Shown: positions 54,030-62,576 of the stretch, one piece after another | Layout: each line of letters starts with the position of its first letter | Numbering within the stretch: position 1 is the first letter of the stretch | Source of the DNA: CAYSRM01 sp964475205 | Lineage (GTDB): Bacteria > Verrucomicrobiota > Kiritimatiellia > UBA8416 > CAYSRM01 | Direction of reading: 5' to 3' | NCBI GenBank assembly: GCA_964475205.1 | Contig: CAYYVQ010000001.1 | Span: 1-64,000, forward strand | Length of the DNA stretch: 64,000 nucleotides | The notes under the pieces: model-generated | The model's input: the letters and a program-made list of their open reading frames with translations, nothing else | Told to the model about the DNA's origin: nothing | Databases searched by the model: none | Made by a program: the position numbers and the translations under genes

Positions 54030-54662
54030 TCACAGGCGTTGGAAGAAGAAGTTTTTCTTTTTCTCAGTATCGAGAGTTGTCTTCGGGCCGTGTCCGGGGT
54101 AGATAGTTGTGTTCCCCGGAAGGGCGGCGATTTTTTTGAGGGATTCGGTCATCCGGGCAGGGATACTTCCCGGCAGATCGGTGCGTCCGACTGAACCGGC
54201 GAAAACTGTGTCTCCGGAAAACAGGACCGCTTGTTCCGGGAAATAGTAACAAACACACCCGCCGGTGTGCCCGGGGGTCAGTATGGCCTCATAGTCAAGG
54301 CCGGCATCCTGCCGGTTTTCGAGTGCTGATTTCAAAGAGATGGTGGAGAATGGTGTTCCGGGGGGTGGATATAAATTGTCTATGGTGTTATCCGGATCAA
54401 ATGCCCATGAAAGATCGTTGGCATGGATAACCACCGGCGCTTCGAATTCTTTCGACAGACCTGAAGCTGCGGAAATGTGATCGGCATGGCCGTGGGTCAG
54501 GAGAATGGACACCGGCCTGAGATTCTTGCTCTGTGCCAGCGAAAGTATTTCTTCTTTTCCGGCGCCCGGGTCGATCAACAATGCTTCCGGGCGGTTTGGG
54601 TCTTTCTGTACTAAATAGCAATTGGCTTGGATCGGGCCTAAGGTTAGACAATGTATTTGCAT
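54030..54662 (-). CDS. Metallo-beta-lactamase-fold hydrolase (glyoxalase II-like)
   Basis: A 210-residue enzyme. The metal-binding motif THGHADHISA (residues near 55-64) is followed by HTGGCVCYYFPE and FSGDTVFAGSVGRTD, and the C-terminal YPGHGPKT. The family hydrolyses thioesters or other bonds with two metal ions, and the GDTVFAGSVGRTD form is common in small glyoxalase II-like proteins. The substrate is unknown. It diverges from coaB over a 100-base gap. Confidence 0.85.
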   Translation of the reverse strand: MQIHCLTLGPIQANCYLVQKDPNRPEALLIDPGAGKEEILSLAQSKNLRPVSILLTHGHADHISAASGLSKEFEAPVVIHANDLSWAFDPDNTIDNLYPPPGTPFSTISLKSALENRQDAGLDYEAILTPGHTGGCVCYYFPEQAVLFSGDTVFAGSVGRTDLPGSIPARMTESLKKIAALPGNTTIYPGHGPKTTLDTEKKKNFFFQRL

Positions 54663-54762
54663 ATTTCAACTTTCCGGCTAATTCTGTTATTATAAATTTC
54701 AAGTTTAGCTGGGGAGTGTATTTTAGACAATATTAAATTATAGCAACGAGGAGAAGCGTTAA

Positions 54763-55395
54763 ATGCGTATTCTGGTAACGGCCGGTCCAACCAGGGAGCC
54801 TGTTGATGATGTTCGTTTTCTTACGAACAGGTCGACGGGCAGGATGGGGTATGAACTGGCAGAATGCTGTTGTCGCAGGGGGCACCGTACCATGCTGATT
54901 TCGGGGCCGGTAAGTCTTGGTGTTCCCGGCGGCGTAGAATTTCTGGCTATAGAGACTGCCCTTGAGATGTATGAGGCGGTACACACTGCGGCAGAGAGAT
55001 TTGATGCGATTATAATGGCTGCTGCAGTATGCGATGTGCGCCCGGCGCAAAGAACCGCAGGTAAACTGAAAAAGACCTGCATAGGCGAAAGTATCAAGCT
55101 CGAGAGGAACCCGGATATTCTGTATTCCCTGGGAAAATCCAAGGGAAAACGCATTCATGTGGGGTTTGCTGCCGAAACTGGCGACATGGCGGCATCCGCG
55201 GTTCAAAAACTGAGGAACAAGAAGCTGGACATGATTGTAGGCAACCTGGTGGGAGATCCAGCGTCCGGTTTTGCGTCCGAAACAAACAAGGCGACGCTGT
55301 TTTTTGCCGGCGGCAATACGAGGGATTTACCGCTCATGAAAAAAGCCGAACTGAGCGAAATAATTGTATCTGAGATCGAAAAGCTTTCGAGTTAA
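54763..55395 (+). CDS. coaB: Phosphopantothenate-cysteine ligase domain, stand-alone
   Basis: A 210-residue CoaB-type domain that joins 4'-phosphopantothenate and cysteine in coenzyme A synthesis. It shows MRILVTAGPTREPVDDVRF, LTNRSTGRMGYELA, AAAVCDVRP, KLKK, LERNPDIL, GFAAETGD and the tail NLVGDPASGF. In most bacteria it is fused to CoaC, but the CoaC part is absent here, so it must lie elsewhere. Confidence 0.88.
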   Translation: MRILVTAGPTREPVDDVRFLTNRSTGRMGYELAECCCRRGHRTMLISGPVSLGVPGGVEFLAIETALEMYEAVHTAAERFDAIIMAAAVCDVRPAQRTAGKLKKTCIGESIKLERNPDILYSLGKSKGKRIHVGFAAETGDMAASAVQKLRNKKLDMIVGNLVGDPASGFASETNKATLFFAGGNTRDLPLMKKAELSEIIVSEIEKLSS

Positions 55396-55396
55396 C

Positions 55397-56056
55397 TCAT
55401 CGAACGGCTCCGCCGCCTGTCTGTATAAAGCTGTCCACAGTCTTGATGATATCCTGGAATTCCTCGTTGAGGAACACAACAGTGTCCTGTCCGGTTCCGA
55501 CGAGCAGGCCTCCTAGAATGGCGCGCAGATAGAAATCGTCCGAGACAAGAAAAATGTAATAAACTGAATAAAACGGGATCAGGAGACAGAGTATCCCCTG
55601 GAATACAGAATCCTTGAAAGCTTTGAGTACAATAACAACATGAAACAGGAGGATCGCATACGGTCCGTATTCCTGCATCTGAGCGAGTCTATCGTTGGGC
55701 AGAACATCGCCATATCTCAGGAAACCGGTTGCCGCCCCGAGCAGAATAAAGACAACCCAGCTTCCGGCGCAGTGAAACGAAAGTTTCTTATCTTTTGACA
55801 GGTCCTCGTTGATCTGTTCGCGCACACTCCAGTTTGAGTCTTTCCTCGCCGCCTCATAGCTCTCGGGGGTAACAGTATTGCCGGTGTCCTCTTTAGGCTT
55901 AAGCTTGAGCGGTTTCTTTTTTTCGACTGTTCCGGAACCAACGGGCTTTTTGTTTTCGGCGCCGCATGCCGGACATACGCACATGTCGTTATCAATGAAT
56001 TCGGAAACACGGAATTCTTTGCTGCAATCTTTGCAAACTATCTTAATGTCAGCCAT
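55397..56056 (-). CDS. Zinc-ribbon membrane protein, unassigned
   Basis: A 219-residue protein. An N-terminal ribbon (CKDCSKEF and CPACGAENK) is followed by a basic linker, then four hydrophobic segments (WVVFILLGAATGFL, YAILLFHVVIVLKAF, FQGILCLLIPFYSVYYIF, AILGGLLVGTG). It resembles small zinc-ribbon plus membrane proteins of unknown role that are frequent in the PVC group. It converges on coaB with two bases between the stops. Confidence 0.55.
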   Translation of the reverse strand: MADIKIVCKDCSKEFRVSEFIDNDMCVCPACGAENKKPVGSGTVEKKKPLKLKPKEDTGNTVTPESYEAARKDSNWSVREQINEDLSKDKKLSFHCAGSWVVFILLGAATGFLRYGDVLPNDRLAQMQEYGPYAILLFHVVIVLKAFKDSVFQGILCLLIPFYSVYYIFLVSDDFYLRAILGGLLVGTGQDTVVFLNEEFQDIIKTVDSFIQTGGGAVR

Positions 56057-56226
56057 TATCTTTTAAGCCAGAGTGTTAAATGGTCGAAAAGGAAACATTG
56101 CGGTCGCTTTCTACTGCAATTACCAGACATGTATATCTGTTTGCCCTTTTGCAGGCAAGTTAAAATTTTCCGCCGTAAGACTGTGAGATATGCCGGCCAT
56201 GGTGTTATCCTTCTGTGGATGCAGGA

Positions 56227-56481
56227 TTACAGGTCCATGGCCTGATCAAGCGACCTTGTTTGTTCCTTGCTGATATCGTGAATAGTATCCTGAGTTTTCC
56301 TCCCGTGTTCAACCGCGCTTTTTCCGGTTATACCGTCCAGGAGAATTCCGGCGTTTGATCTGGTCTCAGACTCTGCGTTTGCGTTTTCCATGTTTTCCTT
56401 TTTCTCAGCGCAACCGCATAAAGAAAAGAGGAGCAGCAGACAGATAAATGGTAGAAAAGCAATCTGTTTTTGATTATTCAT
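56227..56481 (-). CDS. Small lipoprotein, unassigned
   Basis: An 84-residue protein from the ATG at 56481. The hydrophobic stretch FLPFICLLLLFSLCGCAEK ends in a lipobox LCGC, so it is lipidated at the Cys and anchored to a membrane. The rest is acidic and polar. It lies 14 bases beyond the kinase stop and may belong to its operon. Confidence 0.65.
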   Translation of the reverse strand: MNNQKQIAFLPFICLLLLFSLCGCAEKKENMENANAESETRSNAGILLDGITGKSAVEHGRKTQDTIHDISKEQTRSLDQAMDL

Positions 56482-56495
56482 ACCCGCCATAATTC

Positions 56496-57998
56496 TTATT
56501 TCTCTTGCTTCCGTTTTATACGGCCCATGGCTTTCATGAGCTTTTCTTCGTCAAACGGTTTCTGGAGATATCCCCAGACGCCTCTATTCAGGTAGTCTCT
56601 CACGTAATCTTTTGAAAATCCGGACATCATGATGACATTGGCGGTCGGATCTGCGACAAGAATCTCTTTCAGAATGTCTTTTCCGTTTTTCCCCGGCATA
56701 AAAACATCAACCAGGAACAGATCTATTTTGCCATTATGTTTTTTGACTGTTTCGATTGAATCCTCCCCGGAGGCTGAGCACATTACCCTGTAGCCCATGT
56801 TTTTCAGGGTGCCTTCTGCAAGGGCCAGGATATCTTCTTGATCGTCGGCTACAAACGCAATGGGTCGCTCTGTTTTCTGATTCGCATCGGGTTCAGGCCG
56901 GCATTTCTGCAGAAATAATCTGACACTTGTTCCCTGTCCAACTCTGCTTCTGATCTTCAGTTGTCCGTTCCATGCCTGCATTGAGCCCTGCACTATCGTC
57001 AACCCCAGCCCCGTGGACCGGTTTGGATTCTTTGTTGTAAAAAACGGCTCGGAAGACCTTTTCAGAACCTCCGGGGGCATGCCGTCGCCGTTGTCGCGGA
57101 TTCTGAGAACGCAGTATTCGGCGTTATCAAGTTTTTTTTCAGATATGTCGACTTTTACCCTTCCGCCCGGTTCGGATATAGCTTCTGCGGCATTAAGGAA
57201 AACGTTCACAAGGCAATCGGTCAACTGTCCGCCTTCTGCCTTTACAAAAGGAAAATTATCGGAATTCTTGATGTCAATTTCAATGCCGCGTTTATCAAGG
57301 TCGGGTTTAACCATTCCAATGGTTTCGTTAAGCACCTTTTTGAGTGAAATAGCGTCCAATTCTTCAGGCAAAGGGCGGTTGCTTGCGTTGGCTATGCTCA
57401 AAAGCCTGCGGGACAAAGCGTAGGCTTTCTTGCTTGTCTCAAGAATGGCGACTGCGTCATTGTGCGCCTGAGTGCGCGGTGTAAGATTGTCCACTATCGA
57501 AGAAGCTTTAGAGCTGATTCTTCCGATCCAGTCGTTAAAAACATGCGCTATACTGCCTGCAAGACTTCCAATCGCTTCGATCTTGTTGTTCATCAGGTAG
57601 AACTGATCGATTGCCACCTGTTTTGTTCTGTCCCTGAGAACAAATACCTCGCCTGCGATTGAGCCGCGAAAACCTGTCACGGGAGAAAGAACCGCCTCTA
57701 CCGGCGCCTCCAGTCCTTTATCGGTTACAAGGGTTACATTTGTAAAAATCCTTGAAGAAGAGTCTTTACGCAGAGCGGACTGAGTGGGCAACTGTATGGA
57801 ATTTCTCGAAGTCAGATCGACAAGTTTAACGCTCTCTCGAAGGGATGTGCCAACAATTTCTGTTGCCGGCTTGTCGAGCATACGGGATGCGGCCGGGTTG
57901 ACAAGTGTTATGCATCCCTTGTTGTCGGCGGCAATGACGGCATCAGACATGTTTTTGAGAGCTTTTTTCTCCCATTCCGTCCATTGATTATTGACCAT
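56496..57998 (-). CDS. Hybrid sensor histidine kinase with PAS and receiver
   Basis: A protein of about 500 residues from the ATG at 57998 (AGGAGAG ten bases upstream). A PAS domain (VIAADNKGCITLVNPAASRM) leads to the dimerisation helix LAGSIAHVFNDWIG, where the His-Val-Phe-Asn box replaces the usual HDFNN, then an ATPase domain (NVFLNAAEAI, DNGDGMP, TGLGLTIVQGSMQ) and a receiver with FVADDQEDI, LVDVFMPGKNG (Asp) and LQKPFD (Lys). No transmembrane segment is seen, so it acts in the cytoplasm. It follows the ABC permease by 73 bases. Confidence 0.85.
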   Translation of the reverse strand: MVNNQWTEWEKKALKNMSDAVIAADNKGCITLVNPAASRMLDKPATEIVGTSLRESVKLVDLTSRNSIQLPTQSALRKDSSSRIFTNVTLVTDKGLEAPVEAVLSPVTGFRGSIAGEVFVLRDRTKQVAIDQFYLMNNKIEAIGSLAGSIAHVFNDWIGRISSKASSIVDNLTPRTQAHNDAVAILETSKKAYALSRRLLSIANASNRPLPEELDAISLKKVLNETIGMVKPDLDKRGIEIDIKNSDNFPFVKAEGGQLTDCLVNVFLNAAEAISEPGGRVKVDISEKKLDNAEYCVLRIRDNGDGMPPEVLKRSSEPFFTTKNPNRSTGLGLTIVQGSMQAWNGQLKIRSRVGQGTSVRLFLQKCRPEPDANQKTERPIAFVADDQEDILALAEGTLKNMGYRVMCSASGEDSIETVKKHNGKIDLFLVDVFMPGKNGKDILKEILVADPTANVIMMSGFSKDYVRDYLNRGVWGYLQKPFDEEKLMKAMGRIKRKQEK

Positions 57999-58071
57999 AC
58001 CGCTCTCCTGTTGAGAATCAGCCTCCAAAAAAACAGGCGTAATGTCAAGATCAAACCCGCCGTTCGGCAGC

Positions 58072-59736
58072 TCAATATTCCCGGTTTTTAAGGGAACGAA
58101 GCCCCAAAAATAAAGGAATGGCTGTTGCTGCGCAGGTAATGACAAGGAGCCAGACTCCACCGAGTGTTGCAGCAATTACATAGTGCCGGTAGGACATTCC
58201 CCCCAGTCTCAGGTGAAAAATAAACGCAAAGGGAAGAATCGCCGCGAGCATGAAACAAAGACAGAACACCAGGTTGAGCGTACCGCCGAAACCGGAAACA
58301 ATAGCTGCTGGATTCTTTTCTTCGTGGTTGAGGAATATTGCTCCCAGTCCTGTTGACAATGCACAGACTGCAAGCGCTACGCAAAGCGCGATACCCGAGG
58401 ACACCAGCCGGGCTATCAGCGATGCCTGGAGCATATGGGATGAGAGGAGCATAAGCCCGACGCTGAGTATGCTCATACCGAATGCAGACGCGCAGAATTT
58501 TGCCATGACAATTTTCAGATATGTTATTGGGGAAAGGCCCAGAATCCAGAAACCGTGTCCTTCGAGGCTTAACTGGGGATAAACGAATCTTGAACCAAGT
58601 GAACACATTACCGCCGACACGCTGAAGACATTAAGGAATGCAATAAGATTCCGCCATCGTTCGGCATAGGTGTGGTAGTTGAATGTGCGCAGGTTCGAGA
58701 AATATATAGCAAGAAGTCCAAAAAAGATTAATGCCTGGGACCATTGTTGCGGGTCGCGCAAGAAGGTCTTGACGTCTTTAACGATAAGCGTTCTGGTATC
58801 ACGGTGAACGAAGAAAAGCATTTTGTCCACAATTGAGCCTATAAAAGAGCCTGTTGCCGCCTTGCCCGCGCCCACTGATGATTTCTGCCAGCCTTCGTAG
58901 AAGATTTTACCGCCCGCAAACTCTACAACCAGGGTCATGATGCCGGCGGTCGAAGAGAGCAGGAGCCAGAAAAGACTTCCTCGCAACCATTCATCTCTTG
59001 TCAGCGACATGACTCCTTCTGCTATCCACCAGCTCGGTAGAAGTTTGTTGGAAGAAACAGCCATTCCCGGCACAAGCCGCGACAGGTTCAGGTTGCTTTC
59101 AATGGGCATGGAAGCGCCTGTGCGCCCGATAGCATAAAGCCAGGCAACAACTCCTGCCGCAAGCATGACTGCAATATACCTCGCGACCCTGCCTCTTGGG
59201 TACCATCGCACGAAAGCCATGGTGACAAGAGATCCGAGGGACGAACATATAATCAGAAAAGGAATAGAAAACAGGGTAGTCCATATAGGAAAAAAAACTG
59301 AAACGCCCCCATGTGCGGCGAACGCAGAGACAAACGGAAAAAGTATAAAAAGGAACGCCCAGGAGGAAAGCCATGTTGACGAAAAGAAACGGTAGACAAC
59401 GATTTCGCGCATACTCAAGGGCCGCACCAGAAGGAAGGGGACTTCATCTGAACGGAAGATGGTTGTATATGAGCTGACAATGCCTGAAACCACGAGCATG
59501 ATTCCCATGGCAAGGAAAAAAAGTGTAAACAGCCTGGGCATCAAAAGGAAACCCGCTGAGCTCAGCCGCGATATCAGTTGGAAGCCATCCAGAAAAAGCT
59601 TGAACAGGCCTGTTTCGAAAATGACCGCAAAAAAGAAAATAAACAGGACCTTGAATCGGGATTGCACCCGCAATATGCGCCTAATATTGGCTATGTAACG
59701 ACGATTTTTAAGTGCGAGGGCCGAAAATACCGACAT
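58072..59736 (-). CDS. Multi-span ABC transporter permease-like protein
   Basis: A 554-residue integral membrane protein with about a dozen hydrophobic segments, large and less regular than typical ABC-2 permeases (for example LFIFFFAVIFETGLFKLF and VMLAAGVVAWLYAIG). It overlaps the ATPase gene by 29 bases, which couples the two. It is probably an exporter half of the putative-ABC-exporter type; the substrate is unknown. Confidence 0.75.
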   Translation of the reverse strand: MSVFSALALKNRRYIANIRRILRVQSRFKVLFIFFFAVIFETGLFKLFLDGFQLISRLSSAGFLLMPRLFTLFFLAMGIMLVVSGIVSSYTTIFRSDEVPFLLVRPLSMREIVVYRFFSSTWLSSWAFLFILFPFVSAFAAHGGVSVFFPIWTTLFSIPFLIICSSLGSLVTMAFVRWYPRGRVARYIAVMLAAGVVAWLYAIGRTGASMPIESNLNLSRLVPGMAVSSNKLLPSWWIAEGVMSLTRDEWLRGSLFWLLLSSTAGIMTLVVEFAGGKIFYEGWQKSSVGAGKAATGSFIGSIVDKMLFFVHRDTRTLIVKDVKTFLRDPQQWSQALIFFGLLAIYFSNLRTFNYHTYAERWRNLIAFLNVFSVSAVMCSLGSRFVYPQLSLEGHGFWILGLSPITYLKIVMAKFCASAFGMSILSVGLMLLSSHMLQASLIARLVSSGIALCVALAVCALSTGLGAIFLNHEEKNPAAIVSGFGGTLNLVFCLCFMLAAILPFAFIFHLRLGGMSYRHYVIAATLGGVWLLVITCAATAIPLFLGLRSLKNREY

Positions 59737-60478
59737 TGCCGGTTCCTCCCGTCTCGGGCTTGTCGCCGGTTGTCATCTGGATGAAGATGTCTTCCAGGGA
59801 CCGGCCTTTCGTTTTCTTCTGTAGCTCGGGAAAAGACCCAAGAGCAATGAGGCGCCCTTCAAGTATAATACCTATTCTATCGGCGATATCCTGCGCGAGG
59901 GCTAGAATATGGGTTGTCAGAAATATAGTCATACCATCAGCCGCGTATTTTCGAAGCATATTTTTAAGCAGTCGAATGGTATACGGGTCCAAGCCAATCA
60001 AAGGCTCGTCAACGAACAGGCATTTCGGGCGGTGCAGGAAAGTGGCGGCGTAAATCAGGCGCTGCCTCATACCATGAGAGAAGTCTTTTATCAAAGAGTT
60101 TCTGTACTTTGCCAGGCCGAACTGTTCAAGGAGTTCTTCTTTGCGTGAATTTTGAATATCTTCCGGCAGGTCATAGAGATTGCCGATGAAAGCTAGAAAC
60201 TCGTCGGGCGTGAGGCGCTCATAAAGGAACGGCATATCCGGAACATAACCCATAATCTTCTTGGCTTCTTTCGGGTTGGTTACAATATTTTTGCCGTCGA
60301 TGTGCAACTGACCGCTGGTGGGTTTAAGCAATCCGGTAAGAACCTTTATTGTAGTTGTTTTACCCGCTCCGTTAGGGCCCAGGAAGCAGAATAGTTCGCC
60401 CCTGGGGACCTCCAGACTGAGATTATCCACGGCTGTGAAGTTACCGAATTGCTTTGTAAGATTCTGTATCTTTATCAT
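59708..60478 (-). CDS. ABC transporter ATP-binding protein
   Basis: A 256-residue ABC ATPase. Walker A GPNGAGKTTT near 34-42, the signature variant DFSHGMRQRLIYA, Walker B KCLFVDEPLIGLD and ILTTHILALAQDIADRI-like text. The ATPase is of the gliding/ABC-2 export class. The start lies three bases after the upstream gene's stop, and it overlaps the permease. Confidence 0.92.
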   Translation of the reverse strand: MIKIQNLTKQFGNFTAVDNLSLEVPRGELFCFLGPNGAGKTTTIKVLTGLLKPTSGQLHIDGKNIVTNPKEAKKIMGYVPDMPFLYERLTPDEFLAFIGNLYDLPEDIQNSRKEELLEQFGLAKYRNSLIKDFSHGMRQRLIYAATFLHRPKCLFVDEPLIGLDPYTIRLLKNMLRKYAADGMTIFLTTHILALAQDIADRIGIILEGRLIALGSFPELQKKTKGRSLEDIFIQMTTGDKPETGGTGNVGIFGPRT

Positions 60479-60480
60479 GA

Positions 60481-61473
60481 TTAATTCCTGTCAATCAGTT
60501 GTTCGCCGAATGATTGAAAAATGTCGGGCGCCTCGGCCGCGTTTGTACTTGCCAAGAAAGCGTTATCAGGATCGCACTTCTGCATTGTAAGTCCAAAGGG
60601 CGTGGTTTGACGGAGCAGGGCGCCATCTTCGGTGTCCAGCCATGATTTAAAAATTGTTCCCCGGTACTCCATGTGAACTACCATTGCGTTATACTGTTTA
60701 TCATCTATTTTTATTTTCTCGCTTTTTACCGGAATTATTGTAATCAGCGCAGGTTTCATGGTCATGGGATCAAAGATTCTCAATCCTGTTTCACGGCCGA
60801 CTTTGATATTTTTCAAGTTAAGTCCGGTCATAGGAGTAAACACCACCGCATTCGCAGGTATCGTCAGTTTTCGCGACTCACTGGTTCCGTTGTAGGAAAG
60901 CGTCGCGTCATAAGATCCCTCTTCGAGGTATTCGGCTGAAATTGCAGCAGAAAACGCTGTAGAGGTAATGCTGCTATGAAATTCCTGCAATCGGTAGCCG
61001 AGATCGACTTTCGCGGCATTTTCCATTTCGATACGGTGAGCCTTGCCCAGTATCCGCAGCCCGAGTTCCACTGTATTGGTTATTATGTAATAGGTCTGGT
61101 TGCCTGTTTCCTCTGTCTGAACGCTGTAGTGCGAATATCCCGCCGGTTGGCCATTGATCCACAGGTTCATCCAGGAGTCTGCGACCAGAACATCTGAGGG
61201 CAGCACGGTCTGGTATCCCTGCAGTGTGCCGGTGAAGAGGTGCGGCAATGCCTCGAACCGGATCAGCCAGGCAGTTGTGGCCAGCCAGAGCAATACTATG
61301 AAGACTCTTAGACACGTGCCGATCCGGCCATGGTTTTCTGGCTGTGGAGATTTAATGTTGCCCTCGTTTTTTTCCGCATAAGGTTTTGTTCTATTCGGAT
61401 GGGTTTTGCCGGTTCCATTGTTTATAGCGGCGCGCAGCATTTTGGTACTGGTTCCGGAGCGGAATTCCTTCAT
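60481..61473 (-). CDS. Membrane-anchored unassigned protein of the ABC cluster
   Basis: A 330-residue protein. A polar N-terminus of about 55 residues precedes one helix (VFIVLLWLATTAWLI), then a large periplasmic beta-rich domain (VLVADSWMNLWINGQPAGYS, NTVELGLRILGKAHRIEMEN, KSWLDTEDGALLRQTTPFG). The last part resembles beta-sandwich domains found near transglutaminase or ABC genes. Its start overlaps the upstream gene by 83 bases if the ATG at 61473 is used; the ATG at 61440 would reduce this to 50. Confidence 0.6.
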   Translation of the reverse strand: MKEFRSGTSTKMLRAAINNGTGKTHPNRTKPYAEKNEGNIKSPQPENHGRIGTCLRVFIVLLWLATTAWLIRFEALPHLFTGTLQGYQTVLPSDVLVADSWMNLWINGQPAGYSHYSVQTEETGNQTYYIITNTVELGLRILGKAHRIEMENAAKVDLGYRLQEFHSSITSTAFSAAISAEYLEEGSYDATLSYNGTSESRKLTIPANAVVFTPMTGLNLKNIKVGRETGLRIFDPMTMKPALITIIPVKSEKIKIDDKQYNAMVVHMEYRGTIFKSWLDTEDGALLRQTTPFGLTMQKCDPDNAFLASTNAAEAPDIFQSFGEQLIDRN

Positions 61474-62338
61474 ATTTCATTTTTTGGAGTTTGTCGGCAT
61501 ATTCTACGCGTTTTTTGCCTGTTGCCGAATCCCGTTTCTCCTTGAGTTGCTGGACACTCTTATAGAATTCAACATATTGCTTTTTAGCCTTCAAGTACTG
61601 CTCAGCATAAGGATTATCGGTTCTGATACCGGATTTTTTAGATGTTTGCGCCGTTTTCTCTGTAGGAGACTTCGTTTTCTTCTGTGGACTGTGAACTGTT
61701 GCCGGCTGCTTCGCCGCCTCTGTTGTGCGCTCTTTATCCGATCGAGCCGAGGCAATTTTCTTTCTATGCTGAACATATTGATTTGTTTGTCTGGCAAGAC
61801 GGCTTTTTGGGTCAAGCGCCAGCATGTGGTCGGCCACCTTGTCAAGCATATCCAGATTTCCGGTGCGCCGAAGCTCGATAAGCAGGGCATTGTAGCCTGA
61901 CCACTTGTTGTAGTTCAAACCGGACCCGTAAATCTGCAAGTAAAGGTTGACAATCTTGTCGCCCCATAAAGCCAGGTTGGGCAGGAGAGCGGAAGACGGC
62001 TCTGATTTGCTGGTGTTCCATTTGTAGATTTCCTTTGCCGTATGCATGGATTCTTCGAATCTTGAAAGCCTGGCGTATGCTCTTACCTCATTGCAGTGAA
62101 GCGCTCTGAAATAGGATGGATAAGAGGGGGCGAGATGTTCGGCCTCTTTTATCACTGCCACTGCTTGAGCCGGAGCTTTCTGGGCAAGGTAAGCGTCGGA
62201 TTTCCTGACCGATTCGATCAACCGGCTGGATTTAGCAAAGGAAGCGCCCATAGCAACAACCAGAGTGCCGGTGGCAACCAGGACAAGGTAAAAGACAATG
62301 GCTTTTACTATTGCCATTATGTGTTTATGGAAGTTCAA
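61391..62338 (-). CDS. Membrane-anchored TPR-like protein
   Basis: A 315-residue protein with an N-terminal helix (IVFYLVLVATGTLVVAMGA) and helical repeats of TPR type (DAYLAQKAPAQAVAVIKEAE, ARLSRFEESMHTAKEIY), then a basic Lys-rich linker (about 200-245) and a coiled C-terminus. It likely works in the periplasm as a scaffold. It precedes the unassigned membrane protein and ABC genes on the same strand. Confidence 0.6.
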   Translation of the reverse strand: MNFHKHIMAIVKAIVFYLVLVATGTLVVAMGASFAKSSRLIESVRKSDAYLAQKAPAQAVAVIKEAEHLAPSYPSYFRALHCNEVRAYARLSRFEESMHTAKEIYKWNTSKSEPSSALLPNLALWGDKIVNLYLQIYGSGLNYNKWSGYNALLIELRRTGNLDMLDKVADHMLALDPKSRLARQTNQYVQHRKKIASARSDKERTTEAAKQPATVHSPQKKTKSPTEKTAQTSKKSGIRTDNPYAEQYLKAKKQYVEFYKSVQQLKEKRDSATGKKRVEYADKLQKMKYEGIPLRNQYQNAARRYKQWNRQNPSE

Positions 62339-62576
62339 GTGAAGCCTTCCCTGTCAGTCTTCTATACGACTGTGTTGTACCATACATTTTACATTTAAAA
62401 AATCAGGGGCAGCGGTTTCAAAGGGATGATCACAACCAGCTTGCATCATGTCAGCATCTATTGCCATAACCTGATCTATGCATTGTGTTTCTTTGATCGC
62501 CGTCAGTCAGAAAGAATTTACGCAAGTCTTAGACTGATCTCACGGATCGCGTTGGCTGTTCCGGTGAATATCAGTG